A program made the translations under genes and the position numbers. A stretch of DNA of 64,000 bases from Sphingopyxis sp. PAMC25046 (GTDB lineage Bacteria; Pseudomonadota; Alphaproteobacteria; Sphingomonadales; Sphingomonadaceae): contig NZ_CP039250.1 of the NCBI RefSeq assembly GCF_004795895.1, positions 1,798,001 to 1,862,000 on the forward strand, read 5' to 3'. Of this stretch, positions 10,006-17,865 are shown in pieces; positions within the stretch are counted from its first letter, which is position 1, and every line of letters starts with the position of its first letter. A model generated the notes under the pieces. That model searched no databases. It was not told the DNA's origin and was given only the letters and a program-made list of their open reading frames with translations.

Positions 10006-10194
10006 CTAGCGAGCCGTTTGCGTCCGCAATCTGTTGAGCGGAAAATAGGGGCGATGCGGGTAGGGAAAGGCCGTCAGACGCCGACCGATCCCTTCGATCA
10101 GGCGCCCATAACGGTCGATCGCCGAGGGATTTGTTGCGGCGGCGTATCGCGCGAGCGCGATCTGCTCGTCTTCGAGCAATTGAATAAGGCACAT
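10006..10194 (-). CDS. Hypothetical small protein, 62 residues
   Basis: Begins MCLIQLLEDEQIALARYAAA and ends with a basic tail. The start is chosen because AGGAG lies seven bases upstream (reading on the minus strand), whereas the longer version lacks a ribosome site. No signal peptide and no recognised family. It is followed on the same strand by the 44-residue basic protein. Confidence 0.6.
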   Translation of the reverse strand: MCLIQLLEDEQIALARYAAATNPSAIDRYGRLIEGIGRRLTAFPYPHRPYFPLNRLRTQTAR

Positions 10195-10367
10195 GGTGTG
10201 TGCTCCTGCATCAAGCGAGAGCACGGATCGTCCCTCTGTCACATGGAGCTTGTTCGATTTCAGGTGATGGGAGGCCTATAGCACATCCCGATAAATGTGC
10301 GGCACGAATACCGATATTATTCGAGTTCGGCAGAGACGTTCGCACACCGCGGAATCTTGCTCCGGCC

Positions 10368-10601
10368 TCATGGCCGTTCCTGCGTGGCCGGAGGGCGATA
10401 GAAGCGGTAACGGAGGACATTGCCGTCGATCAGGTGACAGCGGAGCCGAAGGCGCATTTCCTCGGCGCCGGAGCCGGATGTGCAGACAAGGCGGGTACCG
10501 CCCGACTGAAGCGGCTCGATCGCACTGATGCTGACACCTTGCAGAAGGCACAGGCGCTTGACCTCGTCTTCCGGCAGCGAAATGTTTATCGCACGGCTCA
10601 T
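10368..10601 (-). CDS. Hypothetical small protein paired with a ParS/MbcA-like gene
   Basis: A 77-residue soluble protein beginning MSRAINISLPEDEVKR, with a Cys-containing core and a basic C-terminus. Its ATG overlaps the stop of the upstream gene by four bases (ATGA), and an AGGA site lies five bases before the start. The family is not recognised. The coupling to a ParS/MbcA-like antitoxin homologue makes it a candidate partner, but it is far too short to be, and does not resemble, a RES-domain toxin. Confidence 0.65.
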   Translation of the reverse strand: MSRAINISLPEDEVKRLCLLQGVSISAIEPLQSGGTRLVCTSGSGAEEMRLRLRCHLIDGNVLRYRFYRPPATQERP

Positions 10602-10906
10602 TTGAATCCTGGGCCGCTCGGCCAGCCGCGGATCGCCGCCGCAACCAGTTCATATCCCTCGGAGCTCGCGGTCGCGATTGTGAGCGGGCGGCCGCCGAGC
10701 GCGGCGTTGTCGGTGTTCAGGAAGGCTATCGCCGGATCGCGTCCGCCCATCGCCAGGAAGGCGAGCTGACTGATGTCCCCTTGGCGCCGTGCGTCATCGA
10801 GGGCGAATGGACTGCGGCTCTTACGGAAAAATCGGCTCGATTGCGGTCTCAATAGGACAGGCGCGTCCGGGGCGGCCGACTGGGATTGATCTGGATCGGG
10901 GGGCAT
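10598..10906 (-). CDS. MbcA/ParS/Xre antitoxin-like (DUF2384) protein
   Basis: A 102-residue protein whose C-terminal half (DPAIAFLNTDNAALGGRP, then ATASSEGYELV) resembles the toxin-binding domain of the Xre/MbcA/ParS antitoxin family, in which a short loop like FLNTPNPALGG is typical. The N-terminal Xre-like HTH of full-length members is not evident. Start supported by AGGAG eight bases upstream. It is coupled to a 77-residue unknown gene and not to a RES toxin, so its role may be regulatory instead of antitoxic. Family assignment is from motif similarity only. Confidence 0.6.
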   Translation of the reverse strand: MPPDPDQSQSAAPDAPVLLRPQSSRFFRKSRSPFALDDARRQGDISQLAFLAMGGRDPAIAFLNTDNAALGGRPLTIATASSEGYELVAAAIRGWPSGPGFK

Positions 10907-11277
10907 AGGCGCGGCTCCTGCTTGTAAGCGGGAGCACGATGTCTCTCAGCCGCGGCCGCCTACGATGAACGTGTGCCACGATGATCGCTATATGGGAGCT
11001 CGGGCCAGGATTATAAGATGTCGTGCCGATCATCTGACGAATATCGGGAATCTGGGCGTTCAGCGTCTATTCGGTTTCTGCGAAACGTGGCCCCGCCTCG
11101 ATTGCACGAGCCAGTACGGAGATCGACCTTTCAAGCGAACGCTAGGGAATATTTGGAGCGTCTGCTAATTTCGTTCCACCGCCCAAAGCCGCCAATACGC
11201 AATAGGCCAGTTTGAGTCGGCGCGTTATCCGGATGGGGCTGTACGTTCGCACTGCCGTTTCGCTATGCCGCTGGCAA
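10907..11277. other. Intergenic stretch without a convincing gene
   Basis: Between the divergent ParS-like gene and the GST gene. Short frames exist on both strands but lack ribosome sites and protein-like composition. It presumably holds the two divergent promoters; I see no clear consensus element in it. Confidence 0.4.
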
Positions 11278-11889
11278 ATGCACGCACCGCCGATCCTCTA
11301 CAGCTTTCGCCGCTGTCCTTATGCGATGCGTGGGCGTATGGCGCTGATCGCGAGCGGCGTTGCCTATGAACATCGAGAAATATTGCTGCGCGACAAGCCG
11401 GCTGCGATGCTGGCCGCCTCCCCCAAGGGCACCGTGCCGGTGCTCGTCTTGGCGAACGGCCAGGTGATCGACGAGAGCATCGATATCATGCGCTGGGCAT
11501 TGGATCAGAACGATCCCGAAGGGTGGATGACGGCTGCCGAGCCGTGCCTGGTCGCGGACTATGACGGCGCTTTCAAATATCATCTCGACCGCTACAAATA
11601 TGCAGTGCGCTATGGTGAGGATCCGCTGATGCATCGCGCCGCCGGTCTGACCATGCTCTGTCGGCTCGACGCGCAGCTCGCCGGCCGGGATTATCTCAGC
11701 GGCAGTGCGCGAGGGTTTGGTGACATCGCGATCTTTCCCTTCGTGCGCCAGTTTGCGGGCGTTGATCCGGCATGGTTCGAAGCGCAGGCGCCGCAGAAGC
11801 TGCAGGGCTGGCTGGAGAGATTGATCTCGTCGGACCTGTTCGAACGCGCGATGATCCGGCGGACGCTTTGGACGGCGGACGAAACCTGA
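11278..11889 (+). CDS. Glutathione S-transferase family protein
   Basis: About 203 residues. The N-terminal thioredoxin-fold domain opens with ILYSFRRCPYAMR, where the cysteine occupies the glutathione-contact position of omega/beta-like GSTs, followed by the cis-proline region KGTVPVLV and the ESIDIMRW segment that binds the gamma-glutamyl group. The rest is an all-helical C-terminal domain. The frame is open further upstream to 11212, but family alignment begins at this methionine. The cytosolic substrate is unknown. Confidence 0.83.
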   Translation: MHAPPILYSFRRCPYAMRGRMALIASGVAYEHREILLRDKPAAMLAASPKGTVPVLVLANGQVIDESIDIMRWALDQNDPEGWMTAAEPCLVADYDGAFKYHLDRYKYAVRYGEDPLMHRAAGLTMLCRLDAQLAGRDYLSGSARGFGDIAIFPFVRQFAGVDPAWFEAQAPQKLQGWLERLISSDLFERAMIRRTLWTADET

Positions 11890-11935
11890 CGTGGAGGCGC
11901 TGACGCCTTGCTGACAAATTGCCAGCGATACCCAT

Positions 11936-12607
11936 ATGGGACACATGAGCTTGTCCAAGATCGTGAACGGAGCCAGCCTCAAGCCGCGCTCCGGAGAGCC
12001 GCCCAAGAAAATCGTCCTGCTACTGCACGGCTTCGGGTCGAGCGGAACAGACATGATCGCGCTCGCGCCAGCGTGGCAGGAGGCGCTTCCGGACACGCTG
12101 TTTCTGGCCCCGCACGCGCCGCAGCGCTGCGGCATCATGGGGAGGGGCTATCAATGGTGGGGGCTTTCCGGCTTTGCGCCGTCCGCGCTCGCCGCCGGCG
12201 CCGCCTCGGCCGCGCCGGCGATCGACGCCTTTCTTGACCGCAAGCTCGCACAATATGGTCTGAGCGAGGCTGACGTGGCCATCGTCGGCTTCAGTCAGGG
12301 GACGATGATGGGACTGCATGTCGCGCTTCGGCGACCGCGGGCGGTGGCTGCCGTCGTTGGCTATTCCGGCATGTTGGCGGGGACGCTGGGGCTGAATCAC
12401 GGAGAGTTTCCGAAGCCGCCCGTGCTCCTGGTGCACGGCACGGCCGATCCGGTTGTCCCGATCGCCGCACTACACATGTCGGAGAGTGAGCTCAAACGCC
12501 TCGGCGTCGAGGTCACGACGCACGTCTCCCACGGCGTGGCGCACACCGTGGATCCCGTCGGACTTCGCCTCGGCCGAGATTTCGTGGCGGAAGCCTTCGC
12601 CGGCTAG
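11936..12607 (+). CDS. Carboxylesterase/phospholipase-type alpha/beta hydrolase
   Basis: A 223-residue cytosolic esterase of the carboxylesterase/YpfH type. The oxyanion segment is LLLHGFGSSGTD, the nucleophile serine sits in VGFSQGT, the acid in HGTADPVVP and the histidine in SHGVAHTV, so the triad is complete. Start could also be the methionine three codons later. It lies 46 bases after the GST gene on the same strand. Confidence 0.88.
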   Translation: MGHMSLSKIVNGASLKPRSGEPPKKIVLLLHGFGSSGTDMIALAPAWQEALPDTLFLAPHAPQRCGIMGRGYQWWGLSGFAPSALAAGAASAAPAIDAFLDRKLAQYGLSEADVAIVGFSQGTMMGLHVALRRPRAVAAVVGYSGMLAGTLGLNHGEFPKPPVLLVHGTADPVVPIAALHMSESELKRLGVEVTTHVSHGVAHTVDPVGLRLGRDFVAEAFAG

Positions 12608-12706
12608 TTCGGTTTCCGACGTCCGGGCCGGAGACCTGCCTGCCTCGGTTCGGCCTCTCTCGGCTGGACAGAGAATGCCGGTCGACGCCAATCAGTCCGC
12701 GCCGCC

Positions 12707-12841
12707 TTAGCAGTTGCCCTTAACTCCATCGGCACAGTCGCCAACGGATTCGACGTCTTTACCTGCGCCTTCAACTGTGTTGCAAGCAGACAGCGCCAGC
12801 ATCGAGCTGCCCAGTACGAAAATTGTCAGAAGCCTTTTCAT
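12707..12841 (-). CDS. Entericidin-like small lipoprotein
   Basis: A 44-residue protein: MKRLLTIFVLGSSMLALSAC leader with lipobox LSAC, then a short mature part NTVEGAGKDVESVGD ending in a second Cys pair context. This is the typical layout of the entericidin A/B family of membrane-anchored lipoproteins linked to stationary phase and stress. GGGAG lies about seven bases before the start. A candidate EcfG promoter lies 45 bases upstream. Confidence 0.85.
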   Translation of the reverse strand: MKRLLTIFVLGSSMLALSACNTVEGAGKDVESVGDCADGVKGNC

Positions 12842-13312
12842 TGTCTTTCTCCCATGGCGAGAGCGAACTGCCCGCCGCTTGAGACTACGGCCCTTCGCAA
12901 CGAACGTTCCGTTGCGCGCACCCATGCTGGCCAAAGCGTTAAAAATGCCCGCTTGGCTGAAGAAAAGGCTTCGCGTGCCGGCAGAGCTTTCGCACTGGCC
13001 ATCCTGAGACGCCGCTCTCCTCGAGACCATCGACGCGTTGCGCGACTATCTCTTATCTGGCAGGAGGGCTCGCGTTGCCCTTGGGGGCGGCGCTGCACGG
13101 GTCGCCGACTTTTTGACTTTGGCGTGATCCAGCGTGTGATGCGGCCGTCGGCCTTTGGTTATCGGCATCCCAAGAGCCGACTGTCCGTCATCGGCCAAGA
13201 CTAGTGGATGATGTTCTGTCGGCAGATTATGCCGGCGAAACCTCGCCGGTGGGGTGTGAGGGCGGATGACGCGGAGATCCTGAATTCCCGCTCCCGATCG
13301 AGGGAGGGCAGA
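12842..13312. other. Intergenic stretch of about 470 bases
   Basis: Besides the candidate stress promoter at 12886-12910 I see no supported gene. A plus-strand frame at 12854-13204 is open but is Arg/Ser-rich, has no ribosome site and overlaps the lipoprotein promoter, so I treat it as non-coding. Confidence 0.4.
12886..12910 (-). promoter_or_regulatory. Candidate EcfG promoter of the entericidin-like gene
   Basis: On the minus strand GGAAC (12910-12906), 16 bases, then CGTA (12889-12886). This differs from the consensus GGAAC-N16/17-CGTT at one base. The -10 element lies about 45 bases upstream of the start codon. Confidence 0.55.
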
Positions 13313-14383
13313 TCAGACCGCGGCTATCTGTGCTTCGTCATTGGCGGCGACTTGCCGTGCGATCCGCGCGGTGCGGGTCAGTGACACGCGCGTTCCCGGC
13401 GCGGTGTCCTCGACTACAATCTCCGCCCCCAATTGTTTTGCGAGTGCCTGGACGATGCGCGTGCCTAGTCCAGCAGTGGATCGTTCGGGATCCTCGTCCA
13501 TGCCGACCCCGTCGTCGGACACCGAGAGCGTCCAGTCGTCGCCCTGTGCGGCGTAGCCGACGACGATCTGGCCGGGGCGGCCATCCGGAAAAGCGTGCTT
13601 GAGCGCGTTGATCACCAGTTCGGTGACGACCAGCCCCATGCTGACCGATATATCGCCGCTGATCGACACTGGATCGACGTCGGTGGACAGCGTCAATTGC
13701 TCGCGGTCATAGATCATCGACGCGCCGATGCTGGCGCACAGCTGCGCCAGATAGGGTTCGAGCTCGACCGCTCCGCCGTCGGATTCGGCGAGGTGGCGCT
13801 GCAGCGTCGCGATCGACATCACGCGCTGATGCGCGTCGCTCAAATGGCCGCGCGCCTCGTTCGACTGCACCTTGCGCGCGCTCTGCATCAATATGCTCGC
13901 GATGATCTGCAGGCTGTTGGCGACGCGGTGCTGCATCTCGTGAAGCAGCGCGGCATTGGCGTGAACCAGTTCCTTTTGGCGCTTCTCATTCCTCCGCTCC
14001 TCGGTGACGTCGATCACGGTAACCATCATCCGCGTGTTGAGGTCGTCGCCATAATCGAGCCGCTGCGCCTTGATCACGATACATCGCACCGCCCCGGCGC
14101 TGGTCTCGATTTCCATCTCATACGCCTCGACCTCCGCGGCGCCCGACAGCGTCGCGTCGATCAGCGAGTGCAGCCGCGGCAAATCCCAATGATGATGGTC
14201 GAGGTCATAGATCGTCTGGCCGGTGACGGTTTCGGGGGCGATACCGAAGGCGGCACAGAAACTGTCGCTCGCCGCGACGATCGCCAGATTCTCGTCGAGC
14301 AGCAGCAGCGGGGCATCGGACGCGAGCACCAGCGCCAGTCCCAGCGTGCGGCCCAGATTGATAGGAGGATTGTCGGCAGCCAT
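13313..14383 (-). CDS. PAS sensor histidine kinase, HisKA_2 type
   Basis: About 356 residues, no membrane segment. Residues 15-130 form a PAS-like sensor (LLLLDENLAIVAASDSF, ending in VIDVTEERRNEK). Then a HisKA_2 dimerisation domain with the phospho-accepting histidine in LLHEMQHRVANS, and an HATPase domain (ELVINALKHAFP, DDGVGMDED, GLGTRIV). The frame is open to 14581, but ATG 14383 has a GGAAAGG site and starts at the conserved part. HisKA_2/HWE kinases in alphaproteobacteria often feed the PhyR-EcfG stress pathway; no response regulator lies next to it. Confidence 0.88.
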   Translation of the reverse strand: MAADNPPINLGRTLGLALVLASDAPLLLLDENLAIVAASDSFCAAFGIAPETVTGQTIYDLDHHHWDLPRLHSLIDATLSGAAEVEAYEMEIETSAGAVRCIVIKAQRLDYGDDLNTRMMVTVIDVTEERRNEKRQKELVHANAALLHEMQHRVANSLQIIASILMQSARKVQSNEARGHLSDAHQRVMSIATLQRHLAESDGGAVELEPYLAQLCASIGASMIYDREQLTLSTDVDPVSISGDISVSMGLVVTELVINALKHAFPDGRPGQIVVGYAAQGDDWTLSVSDDGVGMDEDPERSTAGLGTRIVQALAKQLGAEIVVEDTAPGTRVSLTRTARIARQVAANDEAQIAAV

Positions 14384-14832
14384 GCGGCGCGCCTTTCCGG
14401 TCGACCCGGACCGCAGGAAGCGGCCTTGTCGGCAGACCAAATCGGGGAGCGAGCTTGATCGACTCCGCCGACCATGCCCGAAAGCCGAGTATAGCATGCC
14501 CGCGAGCGCGGACGCGTATGAATTCGGCGCCCTTGCCCCTCCGAAGGGGGACGGTACGGCCACCGTTAGTCTATCTGCCAAAGCGAATCTAAACGGCGGT
14601 TCTATTAATCGACCCTAGGCTTCAATAATGTGGGGGTAAATGTGGGGGTGATATTTTTCGAGTGGTCTTTAAGTTATGATAATTATTAGATAATATATTT
14701 GGTTCGATACAAGCCCTGCCACCACCTTCCACGAAGACAAGGCCGCGCCGGCGAGTTCTCGCTGGCCAGCGCCGGCGCGCGATGCGGACGGGTGCTCTTG
14801 ATGTCTGGGCGCGCGTCCAGCATTCTCGAGGC
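14384..14832. other. Intergenic stretch with an A/T-rich core
   Basis: The upstream open extension of the kinase frame occupies 14384-14581 but looks non-conserved. The part from about 14640 to 14700 is strikingly A/T-rich for this genome and follows a tandem G-rich repeat (14628-14649). No gene is supported. Confidence 0.45.
14628..14649. repeat. Tandem ATGTGGGGGT repeat, integrase-arm-like
   Basis: Two copies of ATGTGGGGGT (14628-14637 and 14640-14649) with a 12-base period, directly before an A/T-rich stretch. Similar G-rich direct repeats flank the integrase gene near 49.1 kb, where they may be arm-type binding sites. Here no integrase gene is present, so this may be a relic of an excised or decayed element. 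Confidence 0.4.
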
Positions 14833-15504
14833 ATGAACAGGAAGTCCAGCCAACGCCCAAAGGGGCTGCGTCAATTTATGGATCCCGATCAGCAGGACGC
14901 GTGGCTGGAGGGGCGGGCAGAAGTGGCCGATGTCGGCGAGCGGATGGATGCGATCGAACAGCGGATAAAATATGCACCGCGCTTTCAGAAGCTGCTTCGC
15001 CGGCCGCAGGCGACCGAGCTTTTCGGGATTCTGGAGCTCTACGGCCGGACCTGCCTTCCCATGCCGCGCACGACAGAGCGATATTATTGGTCGGTTTCCT
15101 GCCTGCCATCGACCTCGGACAAGCCGTTGGTCCGCGTCAATGCGAGCTGGATGGAGCTGTTCACCCTCTACGGCGACGGCGACGATCTCCGCGCCCGGTT
15201 CATTGTCCATCTTTCGGATTTCGCCGCCGACGGTTCGCTCGCGCCGGAGGCGATCGACCGGGCTTTTCTCGAGCAGAGCGTGCGGACACCCCAAGATTTG
15301 AGCTATTCCTTTCCGGCCGGCTCGGACATCTTCATCGTCAAGATACGCGGCGCCGCTTCCATCCGCGACTTCCTCGCGGACCCGCGCGTGCTACGCGCCG
15401 TCCGGCGATTCAATCTGACCCACATGAACCGCGGCAGGAACGCCTATCAGGCCAGCCACGCCTATAGCGTGGCCGATTATATGCTGGGGGAAGGCGATAG
15501 CTGA
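14833..15504 (+). CDS. Hypothetical protein, about 223 residues
   Basis: Soluble protein with no signal peptide, transmembrane segment or recognised motif. It carries well-mixed composition and clean codon use, so it is probably real. Visible features are a basic N-terminus (MNRKSSQRPKGL), a central ELYGRTCLPMPRTTERYYW segment and a C-terminal HMNRGRNAYQASH segment. The methionine at 14833 is chosen as start because the upstream extension is Arg-rich and unlike the rest. Function unknown; the next gene converges on it. Confidence 0.65.
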   Translation: MNRKSSQRPKGLRQFMDPDQQDAWLEGRAEVADVGERMDAIEQRIKYAPRFQKLLRRPQATELFGILELYGRTCLPMPRTTERYYWSVSCLPSTSDKPLVRVNASWMELFTLYGDGDDLRARFIVHLSDFAADGSLAPEAIDRAFLEQSVRTPQDLSYSFPAGSDIFIVKIRGAASIRDFLADPRVLRAVRRFNLTHMNRGRNAYQASHAYSVADYMLGEGDS

Positions 15505-15548
15505 CAGACGGTAATCGGGCGGACGGCAACCGCCGCCCGCCCGCATCG

Positions 15549-16793
15549 TCAGTGGCGTCCGAGCTCGTCGCGGCCGACCACCATATAATGAACCTCGTCC
15601 GGCCCGTCAGCGAAGCGCAGGTGGCGAACGTCGGCGTAGAGCTCGGCGAGCGGCGTCCAGTGCGAGATGCCGGTGGCGCCGTGGATCTGGATCGCTTGGT
15701 CGATGATCTGGCAGGCGCGCTCGGGGACCATCGCTTTCGCCATGCTGACCCAGACGCGCGCTTCGCGGTTGCCGAGGAGGTCCATCGCCTTTGCGGCCTT
15801 CAATACGATCAGCCGCATCGCCTCGATCTCGACGCGCGCGCGGGCGATCACCTCCAGATTCTTGCCGAGCTGCGACAGCGGGCGGCCAAAAGCGGTGCGG
15901 GAATTGCCGCGCTTCACCATCAGGTCGAGCGCGACTTCCGCCTTGCCGATCGTGCGCATGCAATGGTGGATGCGGCCCGGGCCTAGGCGCATCTGCGAAA
16001 TCTCGAAGCCCCTTCCTTCGCCGAGCAGGATATTCTCGCGCGGGACGCGGACATTGTCGAAGCGCATGTGCATATGCCCCTGCGGCGCATGGTCGGCACC
16101 GAACACGCGCATCGGCCCCAGCACCTGCACGCCCGGTGTGTCCATCGGCACCAGTATCTGCGAATGCTGGCCCTTGCGTGACGCCTCGGGGTTGGTCTTG
16201 AGCATGCAGATCAGTATCTTGCAGCGCGGATCGCCCGCGCCGCTGATGAAATATTTCTCGCCGTTGATCACCCATTCATCGCCGTCGAGCACCGCGCTGG
16301 TTTCAAGGTTGCTTGCGTCGGACGACGCGACGCCGGGTTCGGTCATCACATAGGCCGAGCGGATTTCGCCGTTCAGAAGGGGTTTGAGCCAGCGCTCCTT
16401 CTGTTCGGGGGTGCCGACCATTTCGAGCACTTCCATATTGCCCGTATCGGGCGCCGAGCAGTTCAGCGATTCGGAGGCGAGCGGCGACTTGCCGAGTTCG
16501 GCGGCGATATAGGCATAGTCGAGATTGGTGAGCGGGGTTCCGGTGTCGCCGTGCGGCAGGAAGAAATTCCACAGGCCCGCGGCCTTCGCCTTGTTTTTCG
16601 CGCCCTCGAGCAGTTCGAGTTGTCCCGGTGCCCAGCTCCAGCGGTCGGCGCGGCCTTCGCCGAGCCGGAAGAACTCTTCGGTAATCGGATCGACATTGTC
16701 GGCGATGTGGCGTTTCACCGCGTCGAAGAGCGGCTGCGCTTCCTTCGACATGCGCAGGTCGTTGAGTTCGGCCTGAAGTTCGATTTCGGTCAT
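15549..16793 (-). CDS. Acyl-CoA dehydrogenase family protein
   Basis: A 414-residue flavoenzyme of the acyl-CoA dehydrogenase superfamily, catalysing alpha,beta-desaturation of an acyl-CoA with electron transfer to ETF. It shows the YVMTEPGVASSDA segment contacting FAD, the NGEKYFISGAGD strand, the HHCMRTIG helix, RTAFGRPLSQLG and the C-terminal QIHGATGIS motif. The arrangement resembles the ACAD10/11-like long branch. It is followed downstream by nothing on its strand and preceded by a LysR gene on the same strand, which may control it. Confidence 0.93.
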   Translation of the reverse strand: MTEIELQAELNDLRMSKEAQPLFDAVKRHIADNVDPITEEFFRLGEGRADRWSWAPGQLELLEGAKNKAKAAGLWNFFLPHGDTGTPLTNLDYAYIAAELGKSPLASESLNCSAPDTGNMEVLEMVGTPEQKERWLKPLLNGEIRSAYVMTEPGVASSDASNLETSAVLDGDEWVINGEKYFISGAGDPRCKILICMLKTNPEASRKGQHSQILVPMDTPGVQVLGPMRVFGADHAPQGHMHMRFDNVRVPRENILLGEGRGFEISQMRLGPGRIHHCMRTIGKAEVALDLMVKRGNSRTAFGRPLSQLGKNLEVIARARVEIEAMRLIVLKAAKAMDLLGNREARVWVSMAKAMVPERACQIIDQAIQIHGATGISHWTPLAELYADVRHLRFADGPDEVHYMVVGRDELGRH

Positions 16794-16892
16794 TTGCGTC
16801 TCCAGCAGGTTTTCGCCGGAGAAGGTAGCGGCGCTATGCCATCAAGGATAATGATAGGATTGAATAATCTATATTCACCGGCCGAATAGATG

Positions 16893-17804
16893 CTATGCCG
16901 GTTTGCCCAACTCATCGACGATGATCGCACGCAGCCAACCGAGCCCGGGATCGGCCTGAGCCGCCTGATGCCAATAGAGATAGCTGCCGCCGGGTTCGAC
17001 GGGCAGCGGCAGGTCGAGAAGTTGCATCGGCCACATCGCGTCGAGCACCGCGGCGTGCGATTTGGGGAGCGCAAAGAGCATGTCGGACGCGGCGACGATC
17101 TGCCATGCGGTGATGGCGTGCTGGCAGCGGACGGCGACGCGCCGCGCGAGGCCCATGCGGTCGAGCGTCATATCCTCGATCCCGGGGCCATAGGGACGCG
17201 CCGTCGCGATGATATGGTCGAGCGCCAGATAGGTGTCGAGGTCGATTGCACCGTCGACGCACGGGTGCCCCTTGCGCGCGACGACGACGATCTTCTCGGC
17301 GCCGAGATAGTGGCGGCACAGCTGGCCATCGGCGGGCAACGCGACATCGAGCGCAAGGTCAAGATCGCCGTTCGCGAGCATCGTGACGAGCTCGCGGCGC
17401 CGGAAGGTGACGCTGGCGAGCGCGGCATGCGGCGCCTCGGCGCGCACGCGCGCGACCAGCGAGGAAAAACGCGGCATCTCGCCCGAGAGCCGAACCCCGA
17501 TTCGGAACTCGCGCGCCGTTTGCGTGGGATCGAACGCGGTCGCCGCATCGAGCGCGGCGTCGAGCCCGCGCAGCGCTTCGCGCACCGGCCCCGCGATGGC
17601 GCGCGCGGCGGAGGTCGGGACGAGGCGATTGCCCTGCCGCACGAAGAGTGGATCGTCGAACTGCGTGCGCAGCCGCGCGAGTGCGTGGCTGATCGCCGGC
17701 TGCGACAGGTTGAGATGACGCGCCGCGGCCGACACGCCGTCCTTGGCGAAGATCGCGTCAAAAATGCGCAGCAGGTTGAGATCGAACCGGGCCAGATGCC
17801 GCAA
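16893..17804 (-). CDS. LysR-type transcriptional regulator
   Basis: 303 residues. The N-terminal winged HTH is clear (FDLNLLRIFDAIF, then AAARHLNLSQPAISHALARL and PLFVRQGNRLVPT). Residues from about 90 onward form the periplasmic-binding-like effector domain. It lies between the acyl-CoA dehydrogenase and the MFS gene, all on the minus strand, so it may regulate uptake and first-step degradation of one acid substrate. The effector is unknown. Confidence 0.92.
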   Translation of the reverse strand: MRHLARFDLNLLRIFDAIFAKDGVSAAARHLNLSQPAISHALARLRTQFDDPLFVRQGNRLVPTSAARAIAGPVREALRGLDAALDAATAFDPTQTAREFRIGVRLSGEMPRFSSLVARVRAEAPHAALASVTFRRRELVTMLANGDLDLALDVALPADGQLCRHYLGAEKIVVVARKGHPCVDGAIDLDTYLALDHIIATARPYGPGIEDMTLDRMGLARRVAVRCQHAITAWQIVAASDMLFALPKSHAAVLDAMWPMQLLDLPLPVEPGGSYLYWHQAAQADPGLGWLRAIIVDELGKPA

Positions 17805-17865
17805 GGCCTGCTCCTAGGCGAAGCCGGCGCGGGACCGGCGGCCGATCCCGGTTCGATCGCGTCGA

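Noticed and set aside
10368..10601. RES-type toxin as partner of the ParS/MbcA-like gene
   Set aside because: The 77-residue product lacks the RES motifs and is far too short.
11172..11176. GGAAC on the minus strand, considered as a further EcfG promoter
   Set aside because: No CGTT-like element at 16-17 bases and no gene at a suitable distance.
10965..11215. Two overlapping short plus-strand frames
   Set aside because: No ribosome site, no protein-like pattern; they lie in a divergent promoter region.
12854..13204. Plus-strand frame of 116 codons between the lipoprotein and the kinase gene
   Set aside because: No ribosome site, Arg/Ser-rich composition and overlap with the lipoprotein promoter.
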